The notes: a model not told the origin generated them from the sequence alone. Shown: positions 17,328-26,028, numbered from the stretch's first letter. The stretch is 30,366 nucleotides of DNA from Chitinophagaceae bacterium (GCA_023229465.1 JALNZE010000030.1:1-30366), one strand, 5' to 3'. Numbers and translations: made by a program.

Positions 17328-18977
17328 ATGAAAAAATTTCTATTGATCCTGGTATTGATTCCGGTGCTTTCGTATTCGCAAAGCAAAAGAAAAAAACGCC
17401 TGGCCGAAGCAAAAGCCAATGCTGAACTGCTGATAAACCTAAAGGCACATATCCAATACCTGTCTGATGATGCACTGGAAGGAAGGATGACCGGCAGCAA
17501 AGGAGAGGAACTTGCCCTGCAGTATATTATTGCGCAATACAAACAAATAGGCCTGGAACCCGGGAGCGATAAGGGGTATATTCAGGAATTTGACATTAAT
17601 GAGGGCAAAAAGATTGATGCCGCCACCCTTTTACAGGTAGATGATAAAACGCTTGTGTTAAAAGAGGAGTATATACCTCTTGCCTTCAGCGCTAATAAAT
17701 CAGTAACCGGAAATCCAGCTATCGCTTTGAGCGAGGCGAAGCAACCCTGGTTCAAAGACCTGAAAGACCTGCTGGAAGAAAATAAAACAAGCCCGCATTT
17801 TGATATAGAAGCGGAAATCAAAAAAATGGTTACCGCCGTATCTGCCAAAGGCGCCACTGCCCTGTTCCTGTTTAATACTTCCGCTATTACCGATAATGTG
17901 CAGTTCAATAAAAATGACAAAAGCCCTTTATCCGATATCCCGGTGATTTACCTTACCAAAGAAGGGGTTCAAAAATATTTTTCCGACAATGCCGCTACTT
18001 TATCGATAGTATTAAATGTGAGTGTATCTGAAAGAATAATCAAATCAAAAAATATTACCGCTTTTATCAATAACCAGGCAGCCAATACAGTAATTCTGGG
18101 AGCGCATTATGATCATTTAGGATATGGAATGGCAGATGGCATGAAAGCATTGGATACCGGCCGTGTAATTCATAATGGCGCAGATGATAACGCCAGTGGT
18201 ACCGCGGCTTTGATAGAGCTGGCACGAAAGCTGAAAAAAGCCGCGCCTGCCAATAATAATTACCTGCTGCTGCATTTTACCGGAGAGGAAATGGGACTCC
18301 TGGGAAGCAAATATTGGACAGACAATCCCACTATTTCCATTAAGCCAAATTATATGATCAATATGGATATGGTGGGCCGCTATGATACGGCACATAAATT
18401 AACGGTAGGTGGCTATGGTACCTCACCGGTATGGGGAGAAATTTTTGCAGGTGAAAAAACCAACCTGGCCTTGAAATTCGATAGCACGGGTGGTGGCCCG
18501 AGTGACCATGCTACCTTTTACAGGAAAGAGGTGCCTGTATTATTTTTATTCACCGGCAGCCATAGCGATTATCACAAAGCAACCGATGATTGGGATAAGA
18601 TTAATTACGAAAGCGAGAAAGACATCGTAAAATTTGTTTACCGGATAATTGAAGCAACCGACAGCAAAGGAAAGCTCGGTTTTACGAAAACAAAGGAACC
18701 CCCAATGGGCCGCAGCAGTGGTTTTAAAGTAAGTTTAGGGGTAATACCCGATTACGGCTATACAGGAACAGGTATGCGCATTGATGGGGTAAGCGCGGGT
18801 AAAGTAGCGGCGATAGCGGGCTTACAGGCAGGAGACATATTGCTTCAATTAGGGAACTATACATTTGTAGACGTTAGCAGTTATATGCAATCGCTGGGCA
18901 AATTTAATAAGGGAGATAAAACCCAGTTGCGCATCAAACGTGGAAAGGAAGAAAAGGTATTTGATATTGTATTTTAA
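17328..18977 (+). CDS. Secreted M28-family zinc aminopeptidase with C-terminal PDZ domain
   Basis: 549 residues from the chosen ATG, with signal peptide MKKFLLILVLIPVLSYSQS and predicted periplasmic or extracellular location. The M28 catalytic core is complete. GAHYDHLG supplies zinc ligand His260 and Asp262, NGADDNASGT the bridging Asp, and TGEEMGLLGS the general base and the next Glu ligand. MINMDMVG supplies a further Asp, and SDYHKATDD the last His. A variable insert lies between the N-terminal segment (LSDDALEGRMTGSKGEEL) and the core. The C-terminal 80 residues (GMRIDGVSAGKVAAIAGLQA, then GDILLQLG) form a PDZ domain, a known arrangement in Bacteroidota. The in-frame ATG at 17316 is rejected because the promoter box leaves it almost no leader and it would put MYTG before a good signal peptide. 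The IPExxxVDY gene follows after 11 bases. Confidence 0.92.
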   Translation: MKKFLLILVLIPVLSYSQSKRKKRLAEAKANAELLINLKAHIQYLSDDALEGRMTGSKGEELALQYIIAQYKQIGLEPGSDKGYIQEFDINEGKKIDAATLLQVDDKTLVLKEEYIPLAFSANKSVTGNPAIALSEAKQPWFKDLKDLLEENKTSPHFDIEAEIKKMVTAVSAKGATALFLFNTSAITDNVQFNKNDKSPLSDIPVIYLTKEGVQKYFSDNAATLSIVLNVSVSERIIKSKNITAFINNQAANTVILGAHYDHLGYGMADGMKALDTGRVIHNGADDNASGTAALIELARKLKKAAPANNNYLLLHFTGEEMGLLGSKYWTDNPTISIKPNYMINMDMVGRYDTAHKLTVGGYGTSPVWGEIFAGEKTNLALKFDSTGGGPSDHATFYRKEVPVLFLFTGSHSDYHKATDDWDKINYESEKDIVKFVYRIIEATDSKGKLGFTKTKEPPMGRSSGFKVSLGVIPDYGYTGTGMRIDGVSAGKVAAIAGLQAGDILLQLGNYTFVDVSSYMQSLGKFNKGDKTQLRIKRGKEEKVFDIVF

Positions 18978-18988
18978 CAGCATGGCCC

Positions 18989-19423
18989 ATGAAACTCCGC
19001 CTGAATGTAGATGAGCTGAATGATGATTTTTTTGATGATACCCGGATGCTGGGTATTATCGCGCCCCTGAAGAATTACCAGTTTTGCCTGCAGTTAAATC
19101 ACTTGCTGGGATATGATTTCAGGTTAAATCCGGAAATAGAAATTCATCTTCGAAAAAAAAACCGCGGTTATTATTTCTCTGTTTATCAATCCGCGGAACC
19201 CAATAGTTTTTTAACACACTACCTGTATCATAACCAGTTTGACGGTGAATACCTTTTACCCGAATTCAGGCACATGGATTTTTTATGGCTGATGAAAGGA
19301 GACCTGGTGGATGAGGATAAATGTAACTGGATAAAACAGGCTGTCAAAGGCATCGCCGGTGTGCAGTTAGTTGCGGAGCTCACCAATGAAAAAATAAAAA
19401 ACAAGGGTAATATGGTTTTTTAA
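18989..19423 (+). CDS. IPExxxVDY family protein
   Basis: 144 residues. The naming motif is present in the form LPEFRHMDFLWLM (I/L-P-E-x3-V/M-D-Y/F). The N-terminal part, LGIIAPLKNYQFCLQLNHLL, is the family's conserved opening (short compounds with a Cys and an Asn-His-Leu). The family is specific to Bacteroidota, cytoplasmic and of unknown function. The gene lies 11 bases after the peptidase gene on the same strand and is probably co-transcribed with it, although the secreted peptidase and this cytoplasmic protein have no evident common role. Its stop is only 14 bases from the end of convergent selD. Confidence 0.85.
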   Translation: MKLRLNVDELNDDFFDDTRMLGIIAPLKNYQFCLQLNHLLGYDFRLNPEIEIHLRKKNRGYYFSVYQSAEPNSFLTHYLYHNQFDGEYLLPEFRHMDFLWLMKGDLVDEDKCNWIKQAVKGIAGVQLVAELTNEKIKNKGNMVF

Positions 19424-19437
19424 ACAGAACCGGGTAG

Positions 19438-20490
19438 CTATATAGTAACGGTTACCGTTTTTTCTTCCCTGGCAATCATTTTACCAATCGGAACCGTAAA
19501 ACCGGCTAATCCATAATCAGACAATATACTTTTTACAGAATCCAGGTCTTCGGGGGCAACCGCTATCAACAAACCGCCATTTGTTTGCGGATCAGGTAAA
19601 ATATTAAATGCTTCCATTACGTTTACGCCGGCCGCGAAAACAACCTTATCGCTATAGCTGTTCCAGTTTCGGAAAGTAGCATCAGGTACGGTTTTTTGCG
19701 CCAGGTATTCCCTGGCCGGTTCGAGAATGGGTATGGCCCCATAGTTAAGTGTGGCGCTTAGGCCACTACCTTCTGCCATCTCAATCAGATGACCCAATAA
19801 ACCAAAGCCTGTTACATCCGTCATGGCATGTACCCCTTCCATTTTCCCCAGGGCTTCACCCACTATATTTAACCGGCCAAGCTGTTGCAGTAGTAGCTCA
19901 GCATGCGCTTCGCTTAATACGTCTCTTTTTTGCGCGGTTGCCAGTATGCCTACACCCAGGGGTTTGGTAAGCAATAAAAGGTCACCCTCTTTGGCTGTAT
20001 TATTTTGTTTCAGGTTATCAATAGGTACCAGCCCGTTTACGGCAAGGCCGAAGATAGGTTCGGGTGTGTCAATACTATGGCCGCCGGCCAGGGGTATGCC
20101 GGCTTCCGCGCAAATTTGCCTGGCACCTTCCAGCACTTGTTGCGCCAATTCGGGAGATAGGGTATTAACGGGCCATCCTAATATGGCAATGGCCAGAATG
20201 GGCCTCCCCCCCATGGCATATACATCACTGATGGCATTGGCCCCGGCAATTTTGCCAAACCAAAAAGGATCATCTACTATGGGCATAAAAAAATCGGTAG
20301 TGCTGATCAGCGCCATACCATTATCCAAATCATACACGGCCGCGTCATCTTTACTGCTATTGCCTACTAATAATCTTTTGTTAGTAGCATAATATTGATT
20401 GCTATGTAAAATGGTTTCTAATACAGATGGGGCAATTTTGCATCCGCATCCGCCACCATGGGAATACTTAGTAAGTTTTACAGGAGTCAT
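19438..20490 (-). CDS. selD: Selenide, water dikinase (selenophosphate synthase)
   Basis: 350 residues, the usual length. It makes selenophosphate from selenide and ATP, the selenium donor for selenocysteine tRNA and for 2-selenouridine in tRNA. The N-terminal motif is SHGGGCGCK: Cys15 corresponds to the catalytic Cys17 of the E. coli enzyme and Lys18 to Lys20. Cys, not selenocysteine, is encoded there. The AIRS-type core shows KDDAAVYDL, ISTTDFF, AGGHSIDTPEP, TDVTGFGLLGHL and NGGLLIAV. No user of selenophosphate is next to it (no selA, selB or mnmH/selU in the window). A TAATTTG box at 20526-20532 on the minus strand is a weak promoter candidate about 29 bases upstream of the start. Confidence 0.96.
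   Translation of the reverse strand: MTPVKLTKYSHGGGCGCKIAPSVLETILHSNQYYATNKRLLVGNSSKDDAAVYDLDNGMALISTTDFFMPIVDDPFWFGKIAGANAISDVYAMGGRPILAIAILGWPVNTLSPELAQQVLEGARQICAEAGIPLAGGHSIDTPEPIFGLAVNGLVPIDNLKQNNTAKEGDLLLLTKPLGVGILATAQKRDVLSEAHAELLLQQLGRLNIVGEALGKMEGVHAMTDVTGFGLLGHLIEMAEGSGLSATLNYGAIPILEPAREYLAQKTVPDATFRNWNSYSDKVVFAAGVNVMEAFNILPDPQTNGGLLIAVAPEDLDSVKSILSDYGLAGFTVPIGKMIAREEKTVTVTI
19447..19463 (+). terminator. Candidate intrinsic terminator of the M28-IPExxxVDY unit
   Basis: AACGG-TTA-CCGTT followed by TTTT (a six-T run from 19458) can form a short 5-base-pair hairpin with a U-tail on the + strand, 24 bases after the IPExxxVDY stop. It lies in the 3' end of convergent selD. The stem is short, so the call is tentative. 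Confidence 0.35.
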
Positions 20491-20525
20491 TGCTAAAATT
20501 AAAAAGGGGGGTTGAATGATACCTG

Positions 20526-20532
20526 CAAATTA
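20526..20532 (-). promoter_or_regulatory. Weak -7 box candidate of selD
   Basis: On the minus strand TAATTTG is followed by CAGG; it lacks one T relative to TAnnTTTG. The inferred leader is about 30 bases. No upstream element is seen. Confidence 0.25.
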
Positions 20533-20581
20533 CATACTATCCGTATTCTAAGACTAAGAAAATGGAAATACAGTTAACACT

Positions 20582-20825
20582 GTAAAACACCTCATTTTTG
20601 CCATTTTCCACAATGGTTTTATTAATAAATCAAGAGAGCCGCACTAACTGCAGCTCTCTCCCCCAATTTTACTATTATTGCATCCCAGGTGTAAATTGCT
20701 AAGAAAAAGGATTCATTTCTTCCCTTTCTCTGAAACCCCCCATTTTCCTTGTGAGCACCCCTGTTTTGTTTTTAAAGGGGCTAAAAAAAATTAAATAAAT
20801 GCCATATATAAAAATGACTGCATAT
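20582..20825 (+). repeat. 244-base dispersed direct repeat, copy B
   Basis: Second copy of the element at 16978-17221, same orientation and same length. The hairpin AGAGAGC/GCTCTCT with inner GCA/TGC stem is at 20633-20659; its only change lies in the 5-base loop. TCATTTTT and AAAAATGA are at 20592-20599 and 20810-20817. Like copy A, it sits between a minus-strand and a plus-strand gene, here selD and the sensor kinase, and fills most of that 391-base gap. It ends 14 bases before the kinase's candidate -7 box. Confidence 0.9.
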
Positions 20826-20838
20826 CATAAACACCTGC

Positions 20839-20846
20839 TAACTTTA
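20839..20846 (+). promoter_or_regulatory. Candidate -7 box of the sensor kinase gene, next to an inverted repeat
   Basis: TAACTTTA differs from TAnnTTTG in the last base and predicts a start near 20850-20853, about 30 bases before the ATG. Immediately downstream, AAGGGT-N12-ACCCTT (20847-20852 and 20865-20870) is a perfect 6-base inverted repeat overlapping the start point, a possible operator. Confidence 0.35.
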
Positions 20847-20881
20847 AAGGGTGGTTACGATAATACCCTTAAGCTAATCCG

Positions 20882-23827
20882 ATGCGCAGTATAGTAGTGG
20901 TTATTTTGTTTGTTTTTTTCTTCCGGTCATCCGGGCAATTTCCCTATGTTAAAAAATTAAATTACCCTGAACAACTGTCAACCCAGGTTGTATACGACAT
21001 GCTTACCGATAAGAAAGGGTACATCTGGTTAGCTACTGATAAGGGTTTATTCAGGTTTAATGGAAGATTTTTTACACTGCTTCCCTTTAATAATACGGCA
21101 TCCAGGGCGGTAAGTTACCTGCAGGAAGACGCGGATGGTAAAATCTGGTGTATGAATTTGGTAAACCAGTTGTTTTATTATCAAAACGACAGCTTAAAAA
21201 AATTTACGGTTGATGAAGAAATCATCAAAGAAGTCTCTTCTTTTAATAACGTAGTGGTTGGATCAAAGCAGCTATGGTTGCACTCTTTCAAAAGTATTTA
21301 TGAGTTTGATAAAATAACGCATAAAATAATCAGGATTACCAGGGTGCCCGCCGGGTTTGACCCCATAACGGCTTCGGGCCTGTATAAAGACAAATATTAC
21401 GCATTTGCCAACAGGGGACTATTGTTTTCTTCAAACGCTAAAAAAACGGCATGGATTAATATCAAACAATCTTATAGCGATCCAAGGTTTACGAATAACG
21501 ACAAGAAAATGGTAATTCTGAATATTGGATTAGAAAGAGCATTACCCCTCGAGATTAATGGAGAAACCACTACACTACTGCCTTCTTTGGTGATTGCTCC
21601 GGATGTATATATTTTTCTGGGTACCTGTATAAATGATAATGAATACTGGCTTTGCACACAAAACGGGGCATACCGGTGGGATAAAAAAACGGGCAGAACC
21701 AACTGTTTTTTTCCCAATCAGCGCGTTTCTGATGTAATAAAGGATTACCAGGGAAACTATTGGTTCAGCACATTGGATAATGGTGTATTTATCTGCCCCT
21801 CATTGGATAATACACTGATGAAAATATATAACGATCCGCTTTTCGATAATTTTAAAAAACTGGAAATACTGCCCAATGGTGAATTGCTGGCGGGGAACAG
21901 CCAGGGGCTAATGGCAAAATTGAACCTGGAAAGCAAGCAGGTATTTAAGTATGATCTTAGCAAGCAAAGAGAAACGGAATTCATCACCTATGATACGGCT
22001 TCCAGGGTAATTATCACTAACCGGGGGGTGTTTAAGCAGAACCGGAAAGCGCCTGTTGAAACTTCAGTTGATTATAGCAAAGGGGTTGCCAGGGATAAAT
22101 ACGGCAATTTGATTATCGCTGTTTTTAAAGGCGCTTATATTATGAATGACAGGTTTGGCTCAGATAAACGCCTTCCAAAAGTTACCTGTCCTTTATATGA
22201 GATGTATCAAACGGATACACTGGGATATGGCGGTAGGGGTCAATCCTTTTTGCTAAGGGCAAAGAGAAGTTTAACCGCCCTGGGATCTGTTTTTCAAAAC
22301 TGTTTTTGGGTGGCATACGAAGATGGCCTGTATGAATACCATTACGATGGTACCATCAAAATTCTGAAAGATGAGAATGGCGGTGAGATCATAGCCAATT
22401 CCCTGCAACTGCAAAATGATGGCAGCCTGGTAGCAGGTACGTCTACAAAAGGGGTGCTGTTTATCCGGAATGGCAAAATAGTGAAAACCTATAACACACT
22501 AAATGGACTTAGCAGTGTACAGGTTCGTAAAGTGCTCATACAAGATCAATACGTTTGGGTATTAACAGCCGAAGGGGTAGACAGGATAGATACTTCTACC
22601 AATAGGGTAAGCAGCTATCTTGAAAAATACGGGCTCAGTAATATTGTTATCAACGATTTTATTTTAGAGAAAAATAATATGATACTGGCTACCCCTAATG
22701 GCATTCTGCTCAGGCAAAATGCGCATAAACCTTTTGATTTTGAACTAAAATTCCCGATGATGAAAGCTATTTCAAATGGAACTGAAATAGCCAACTGGTC
22801 AACACTTCCGGATAATAGCCGTGACATAAATTTTTATTTTGAAGCGCTTCATTACATTTCTCCATCCGCGCTTACGTACCAATATCGTTTAATAGGAATT
22901 GATACAATTTGGCGGCAGGTAACCACCTTGAGTAATCAACTTGCCTTTAACAGGCTGGCATCGGGCAAATATAGCTTCGAAATAAAAGCGATAGCCAGCA
23001 AAGATTATGTAAGCACTATTCATCGCTTTTCCTTTACGGTACCCAAATTATACTGGCAAAAAACGGGATTCATCAGTATGGCCGTATTGGTAGCAGGGCT
23101 GGTATTATGGATATTCCTGCATTTCTGGAAAATACGGTTACTAAACAGACAGCTCATCAAAGAAAAATTACTGAAAAGCCAGTTGGTAGCGCTTCGTGCG
23201 CAAATGAACCCACACTTTTTGTATAACGTGTTGAATACGGTACAGGGCCTGGTGTATGGAAACAGGAAAACGGAAGCCAGCGCATTGCTCGGAAACTTCA
23301 GCGATCTGATGCGAAAAACCTTACAGGCAAGTGATAAACAGGTACTATCCCTGAAAGATGAAATAGAGAATATCCGGCTCTACCTTGAGTTGGAAAAAGC
23401 AAGGTTTGATAAAGGATTTACTTATCAAATTGAGATGATACATATTGATGATCTGTCTGAAATGTATATTCCTTCTTTATTGCTGCAACCCTTTGCCGAA
23501 AACTCGGTAAAACACGGCCTGATGCATAAGCAGGGTGAGAAGAAGTTGCTGATTCGTTTTGAAAAAATGCCGGATGGGTTAAGTGTGATAATAGATGATA
23601 ACGGCATTGGCAGAACACAATCACAGGAGATTAATAAACGGAGTAAGGGTAAACCGGTAAGTTTTGCTACGGCGGCTTTAACCGAAAGGATGGAACTGTT
23701 TAATCAATTGTATAAGCAAAAGATTACCTGTGAAATAGTGGATAAGAAAGACAATCAAGGTCTATCACTGGGTACGCGGGTTACCTTGTTTATTCCGGAC
23801 TATGGCAAAGACAACCTGGCTTTATAA
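20882..23827 (+). CDS. Propeller-type sensor histidine kinase of the LytS/YehU class
   Basis: 981 residues. A signal segment (MRSIVVVILFVFFFRSSG) precedes a large periplasmic region of two-component-regulator propeller repeats (GYIWLATDKGLFRFNG, GKIWCMN, NYWFSTLDNGVFI, QYVWVLTAEGVDRI). A Y_Y_Y immunoglobulin-like domain follows (about 660-720: LTYQYRLIGIDTIWR, then LASGKYSFEIKA). One membrane helix spans about 730-749. The cytoplasmic kinase is of the His_kinase type: ALRAQMNPHFLYNVLN with His778, LLLQPFAENSVKHGL as N-box and IIDDNGIGR as G-box. The partner LytTR regulator starts 85 bases downstream. Propeller sensors in Bacteroidota often detect glycans or other external ligands; the ligand here is unknown. 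The gene has its own promoter candidate just after repeat B. Confidence 0.94.
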   Translation: MRSIVVVILFVFFFRSSGQFPYVKKLNYPEQLSTQVVYDMLTDKKGYIWLATDKGLFRFNGRFFTLLPFNNTASRAVSYLQEDADGKIWCMNLVNQLFYYQNDSLKKFTVDEEIIKEVSSFNNVVVGSKQLWLHSFKSIYEFDKITHKIIRITRVPAGFDPITASGLYKDKYYAFANRGLLFSSNAKKTAWINIKQSYSDPRFTNNDKKMVILNIGLERALPLEINGETTTLLPSLVIAPDVYIFLGTCINDNEYWLCTQNGAYRWDKKTGRTNCFFPNQRVSDVIKDYQGNYWFSTLDNGVFICPSLDNTLMKIYNDPLFDNFKKLEILPNGELLAGNSQGLMAKLNLESKQVFKYDLSKQRETEFITYDTASRVIITNRGVFKQNRKAPVETSVDYSKGVARDKYGNLIIAVFKGAYIMNDRFGSDKRLPKVTCPLYEMYQTDTLGYGGRGQSFLLRAKRSLTALGSVFQNCFWVAYEDGLYEYHYDGTIKILKDENGGEIIANSLQLQNDGSLVAGTSTKGVLFIRNGKIVKTYNTLNGLSSVQVRKVLIQDQYVWVLTAEGVDRIDTSTNRVSSYLEKYGLSNIVINDFILEKNNMILATPNGILLRQNAHKPFDFELKFPMMKAISNGTEIANWSTLPDNSRDINFYFEALHYISPSALTYQYRLIGIDTIWRQVTTLSNQLAFNRLASGKYSFEIKAIASKDYVSTIHRFSFTVPKLYWQKTGFISMAVLVAGLVLWIFLHFWKIRLLNRQLIKEKLLKSQLVALRAQMNPHFLYNVLNTVQGLVYGNRKTEASALLGNFSDLMRKTLQASDKQVLSLKDEIENIRLYLELEKARFDKGFTYQIEMIHIDDLSEMYIPSLLLQPFAENSVKHGLMHKQGEKKLLIRFEKMPDGLSVIIDDNGIGRTQSQEINKRSKGKPVSFATAALTERMELFNQLYKQKITCEIVDKKDNQGLSLGTRVTLFIPDYGKDNLAL

Positions 23828-23897
23828 ATAAATAAGCTTTGTTTTAGCAATGCCTGTATTGGCGCTAAAAAAATATTTTCCATAAGTATTCTGATGT

Positions 23898-23905
23898 TAA
23901 CTTCG
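23898..23905 (+). promoter_or_regulatory. Candidate -7 box of the LytTR regulator gene
   Basis: TAACTTCG is the same variant seen before birA and close to that before the persulfide dioxygenase gene. It lies 7 bases before the ATG at 23913, so the message would be nearly leaderless. The regulator could therefore be expressed apart from the kinase. Confidence 0.35.
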
Positions 23906-23912
23906 GGATGGT

Positions 23913-24659
23913 ATGCAAAAAATAAGGGCAATTATTGTTGATGACGAACCCAATGCGCGGGTAGCTCTGCGCGGTATGCTGGAAGAAAATTTCAGCCAGG
24001 TAGAAATATTGGCTGAATGTAAAAATGTTCCCGAAGCGGTAAAAACAATCAATAAACTAAAACCCGATCTTATTTTTCTTGATATAGCCATGCCCGGATA
24101 CAGCGGGTTTGAGTTGCTTGATTTCTTTGATGATCAGCATCTCGATTTCAAGATCATTTTTGTAACAGCCTATAGTGAGCATTCTTTACGGGCCTTCGAA
24201 ATATCCGCGGTAGATTATATTTTAAAACCCGTACGCCTGGAACATATTGCCAGGGCGCTTAAAAAAATTACTTTAGGTGAAACGGTGAGCGATTACAGGC
24301 AATACAAAGCGCTTAAAGAAAATTTTAACAATCAGTCAGAAAAAAAAATCGTTCTGCAAACAGTAGAAAGCATTTTTGTTTTGAGAATGGAAGATATTAT
24401 CTATTTGCAGGCAGAGGGAAGCTATACCTACTTTTATACCACTATACACGGTATACTTAAGATCGCCAAAACCCTAAGTGATTTTGAATATCTCGAAAAC
24501 AGCGGACCTTTTTTCAGGTCACATCGCAGCTACATACTTAACCTGAACCAGATTAAGAAAGTAGACAAAAAAGATTTTGTCATCACCATGAATAACGACG
24601 CGGAAGTTTACCTGTCGCAGGATAGGAAAAACCTGTTGCTTGAAAAAATCAGCGCGTAA
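23913..24659 (+). CDS. LytTR-family response regulator
   Basis: 248 residues. The receiver domain (about 1-120) has the acidic pocket in IIVDDEPNAR, phospho-acceptor Asp57 in LIFLDIAMPGYSGFEL, the Thr switch in FVTAYSEH and Lys in YILKPVRLEH. The LytTR DNA-binding domain (about 140-248) shows ILRMEDIIYLQAEGSYTYF-like spacing (VLRMEDIIYLQAEGSYTYF in full), GPFFRSHRSYILNLNQIKKV and the terminal LSQDRKNLLLEKI. It is the evident cognate of the sensor kinase ending 85 bases upstream. LytTR proteins bind imperfect direct repeats upstream of target promoters; none is identified here. Its stop is 6 bases from that of the convergent biotin ligase gene. Confidence 0.95.
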   Translation: MQKIRAIIVDDEPNARVALRGMLEENFSQVEILAECKNVPEAVKTINKLKPDLIFLDIAMPGYSGFELLDFFDDQHLDFKIIFVTAYSEHSLRAFEISAVDYILKPVRLEHIARALKKITLGETVSDYRQYKALKENFNNQSEKKIVLQTVESIFVLRMEDIIYLQAEGSYTYFYTTIHGILKIAKTLSDFEYLENSGPFFRSHRSYILNLNQIKKVDKKDFVITMNNDAEVYLSQDRKNLLLEKISA

Positions 24660-24665
24660 AGGAGA

Positions 24666-25427
24666 TCAATCCATTACCCATTCCACTTCACCAAAACGGA
24701 AGCTGTCTCTCAATCCTTTCAGAATAAGCAGCTCACCCGTGGCCGATACACCTTTTATAATACCCGTAAAAACAATTGGCCCGCATTTCAATTTTACCTC
24801 CTGCTTTCTTTTATACAAATGCGAATTATAGGCTGCCAGCATTTCGGCCGTTTGCCCTTTTCGGAGCTGCTGATACCTCAATTCCAGTTTTTCGCAAAGT
24901 TCTTTAGCCATGGTAACCGGGTTAAAATGCTTACCCGTTAGCTGCTTTAGAGATACCGGGTTGGGTACATAAGGGGGAAAAGAGGTTTGGTTCAGGTTGA
25001 TACCAATACCGGCAACTGCCCCCTGCCATTTATTGCCCCTTACCATTGTTTCGATTAAAATTCCCCCTGCCTTTCTGTCACGCCAATAAATATCATTGGG
25101 CCATTTAATGCTGGTTTCATCAGGGGCATAGCATGAAAAAAAATCATAGCAGGCCAGGGAAACCATCACACTCAAAGAGAATTGCCTCGTTAATGAGAGG
25201 AAAGAAGTATCCAGTATCACAGACATGGCGATATTGGCTCCCGGCTCAGCTACCCATTTTTTTCCGTGCTGTCCCTTGCCCGCGGTTTGAATATGGGCAA
25301 AAAATACTGCCCCATGAGCAGCCAAATTAGCCTGTAGGTGGTCCATGGCATAGATGTTGGTGCTATCCACGGTGGATAATTCCATGAATGGTTGCCCAAT
25401 GGTACTTTTAGCAGGTAAGGGTAACAA
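24666..25427 (-). CDS. birA: Biotin--[acetyl-CoA carboxylase] ligase (monofunctional)
   Basis: 253 residues. It activates biotin with ATP and attaches it to the carrier protein of biotin-dependent carboxylases. Motifs: STVDSTNIYAM at the N-terminus, AGKGQHGKKW as the biotinyl-AMP loop (GRGRxGRxW class), GANIAMSVIL, and IKWPNDIYWRDRKAGGILIE, which includes the catalytic Lys. There is no N-terminal helix-turn-helix, so it is a class I ligase without repressor function. I chose the TTG at 25427 over the ATG at 25385: the extra 14 residues include IGQPFMEL, which precedes STVDSTN in relatives, and a promoter box lies just upstream. A start at 25385 remains possible. It is divergent from rsfS across 125 bases. 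Confidence 0.93.
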   Translation of the reverse strand: MLPLPAKSTIGQPFMELSTVDSTNIYAMDHLQANLAAHGAVFFAHIQTAGKGQHGKKWVAEPGANIAMSVILDTSFLSLTRQFSLSVMVSLACYDFFSCYAPDETSIKWPNDIYWRDRKAGGILIETMVRGNKWQGAVAGIGINLNQTSFPPYVPNPVSLKQLTGKHFNPVTMAKELCEKLELRYQQLRKGQTAEMLAAYNSHLYKRKQEVKLKCGPIVFTGIIKGVSATGELLILKGLRDSFRFGEVEWVMD

Positions 25428-25444
25428 AGAATTACTATTTTTGA

Positions 25445-25452
25445 CGAAGTTA
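25445..25452 (-). promoter_or_regulatory. Candidate -7 box of birA
   Basis: On the minus strand this reads TAACTTCG, one mismatch from TAnnTTTG. It predicts a start near 25438-25441 and a leader of about 11-14 bases before the TTG at 25427. Confidence 0.4.
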
Positions 25453-25552
25453 GTTCAGCGGCGCCTGTTTTTTTCAGTAGCAGTAATATTTGTTCCAGAA
25501 AAAGATGCCGCGATGAATAACAAAATTTATATCATCTAAACCCGGTTGATTA

Positions 25553-25957
25553 TTGGAACCTCTTTCTGTTTTACAAAGCCGTGAAAAAAGCAAGATCACC
25601 AGGCTAACGCGCAATTCAAGAATTTTTAAAGCCATTATCAAAGCTATACAGGATAAGAAAGGGGAAAATATAATCAGCCTTGACCTGCGGAAAATTCCCG
25701 AAGCTTCCGCGGATTTTTTTGTGGTTTGTGAAGCCTCCAGCACTACCCAGGTTAAAGCCATCTGTGATTTTGTAGAGGACCATGTTCAAAAAGAGTGCGG
25801 TGAATGGCCCTATAAACATGAGGGTCGCCAGTCTTTTCAATGGGTTTTAACAGATTATATAAATATTGTGGTGCATGTAATGCATCCCGATGCCAGGAAA
25901 TTTTATAGGCTGGAGGAAATGTGGAGTGATGCTGCTTCTCAAATACATGATGTATAA
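25553..25957 (+). CDS. rsfS: Ribosome silencing factor RsfS
   Basis: 134 residues, DUF143/RsfS family. It binds uL14 on the large subunit and blocks subunit joining when nutrients are scarce. The core is clear: IFKAIIKAIQDKKGENIISL, DLRKIPEASADFFVVCEASS, and STTQVKAICDFVEDHV, followed by GEWPYKHEG, WVLTDYINIVVHVMHPDARKFY and LEEMW. The frame opens after TGA at 25547-25549 and has no ATG before the core. The TTG at 25553 is the first possible start and gives a basic N-terminal extension (about 20 residues) like that of relatives. A TAATATTTG sequence at about 25481-25489 is a weak promoter candidate. ftsH follows after 71 bases on the same strand, a neighbour pair common in Bacteroidota. Confidence 0.93.
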   Translation: MEPLSVLQSREKSKITRLTRNSRIFKAIIKAIQDKKGENIISLDLRKIPEASADFFVVCEASSTTQVKAICDFVEDHVQKECGEWPYKHEGRQSFQWVLTDYINIVVHVMHPDARKFYRLEEMWSDAASQIHDV

Positions 25958-26028
25958 AGGATTCAAGCTATAGGTAACGTTAATCATTTAATCGTAGTAG
26001 AAAACGTAATAATTACAGAGGTACTCAT

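Noticed and set aside
19823..20392. 189-codon open frame antisense to selD
   Set aside because: selD is intact and conserved over this stretch; the antisense product shows no family features.
20641..20760. Possible short peptide frames conserved between repeats A and B on the minus strand
   Set aside because: Short frames match only locally; indels between the copies shift them, and substitutions do not favour third positions.
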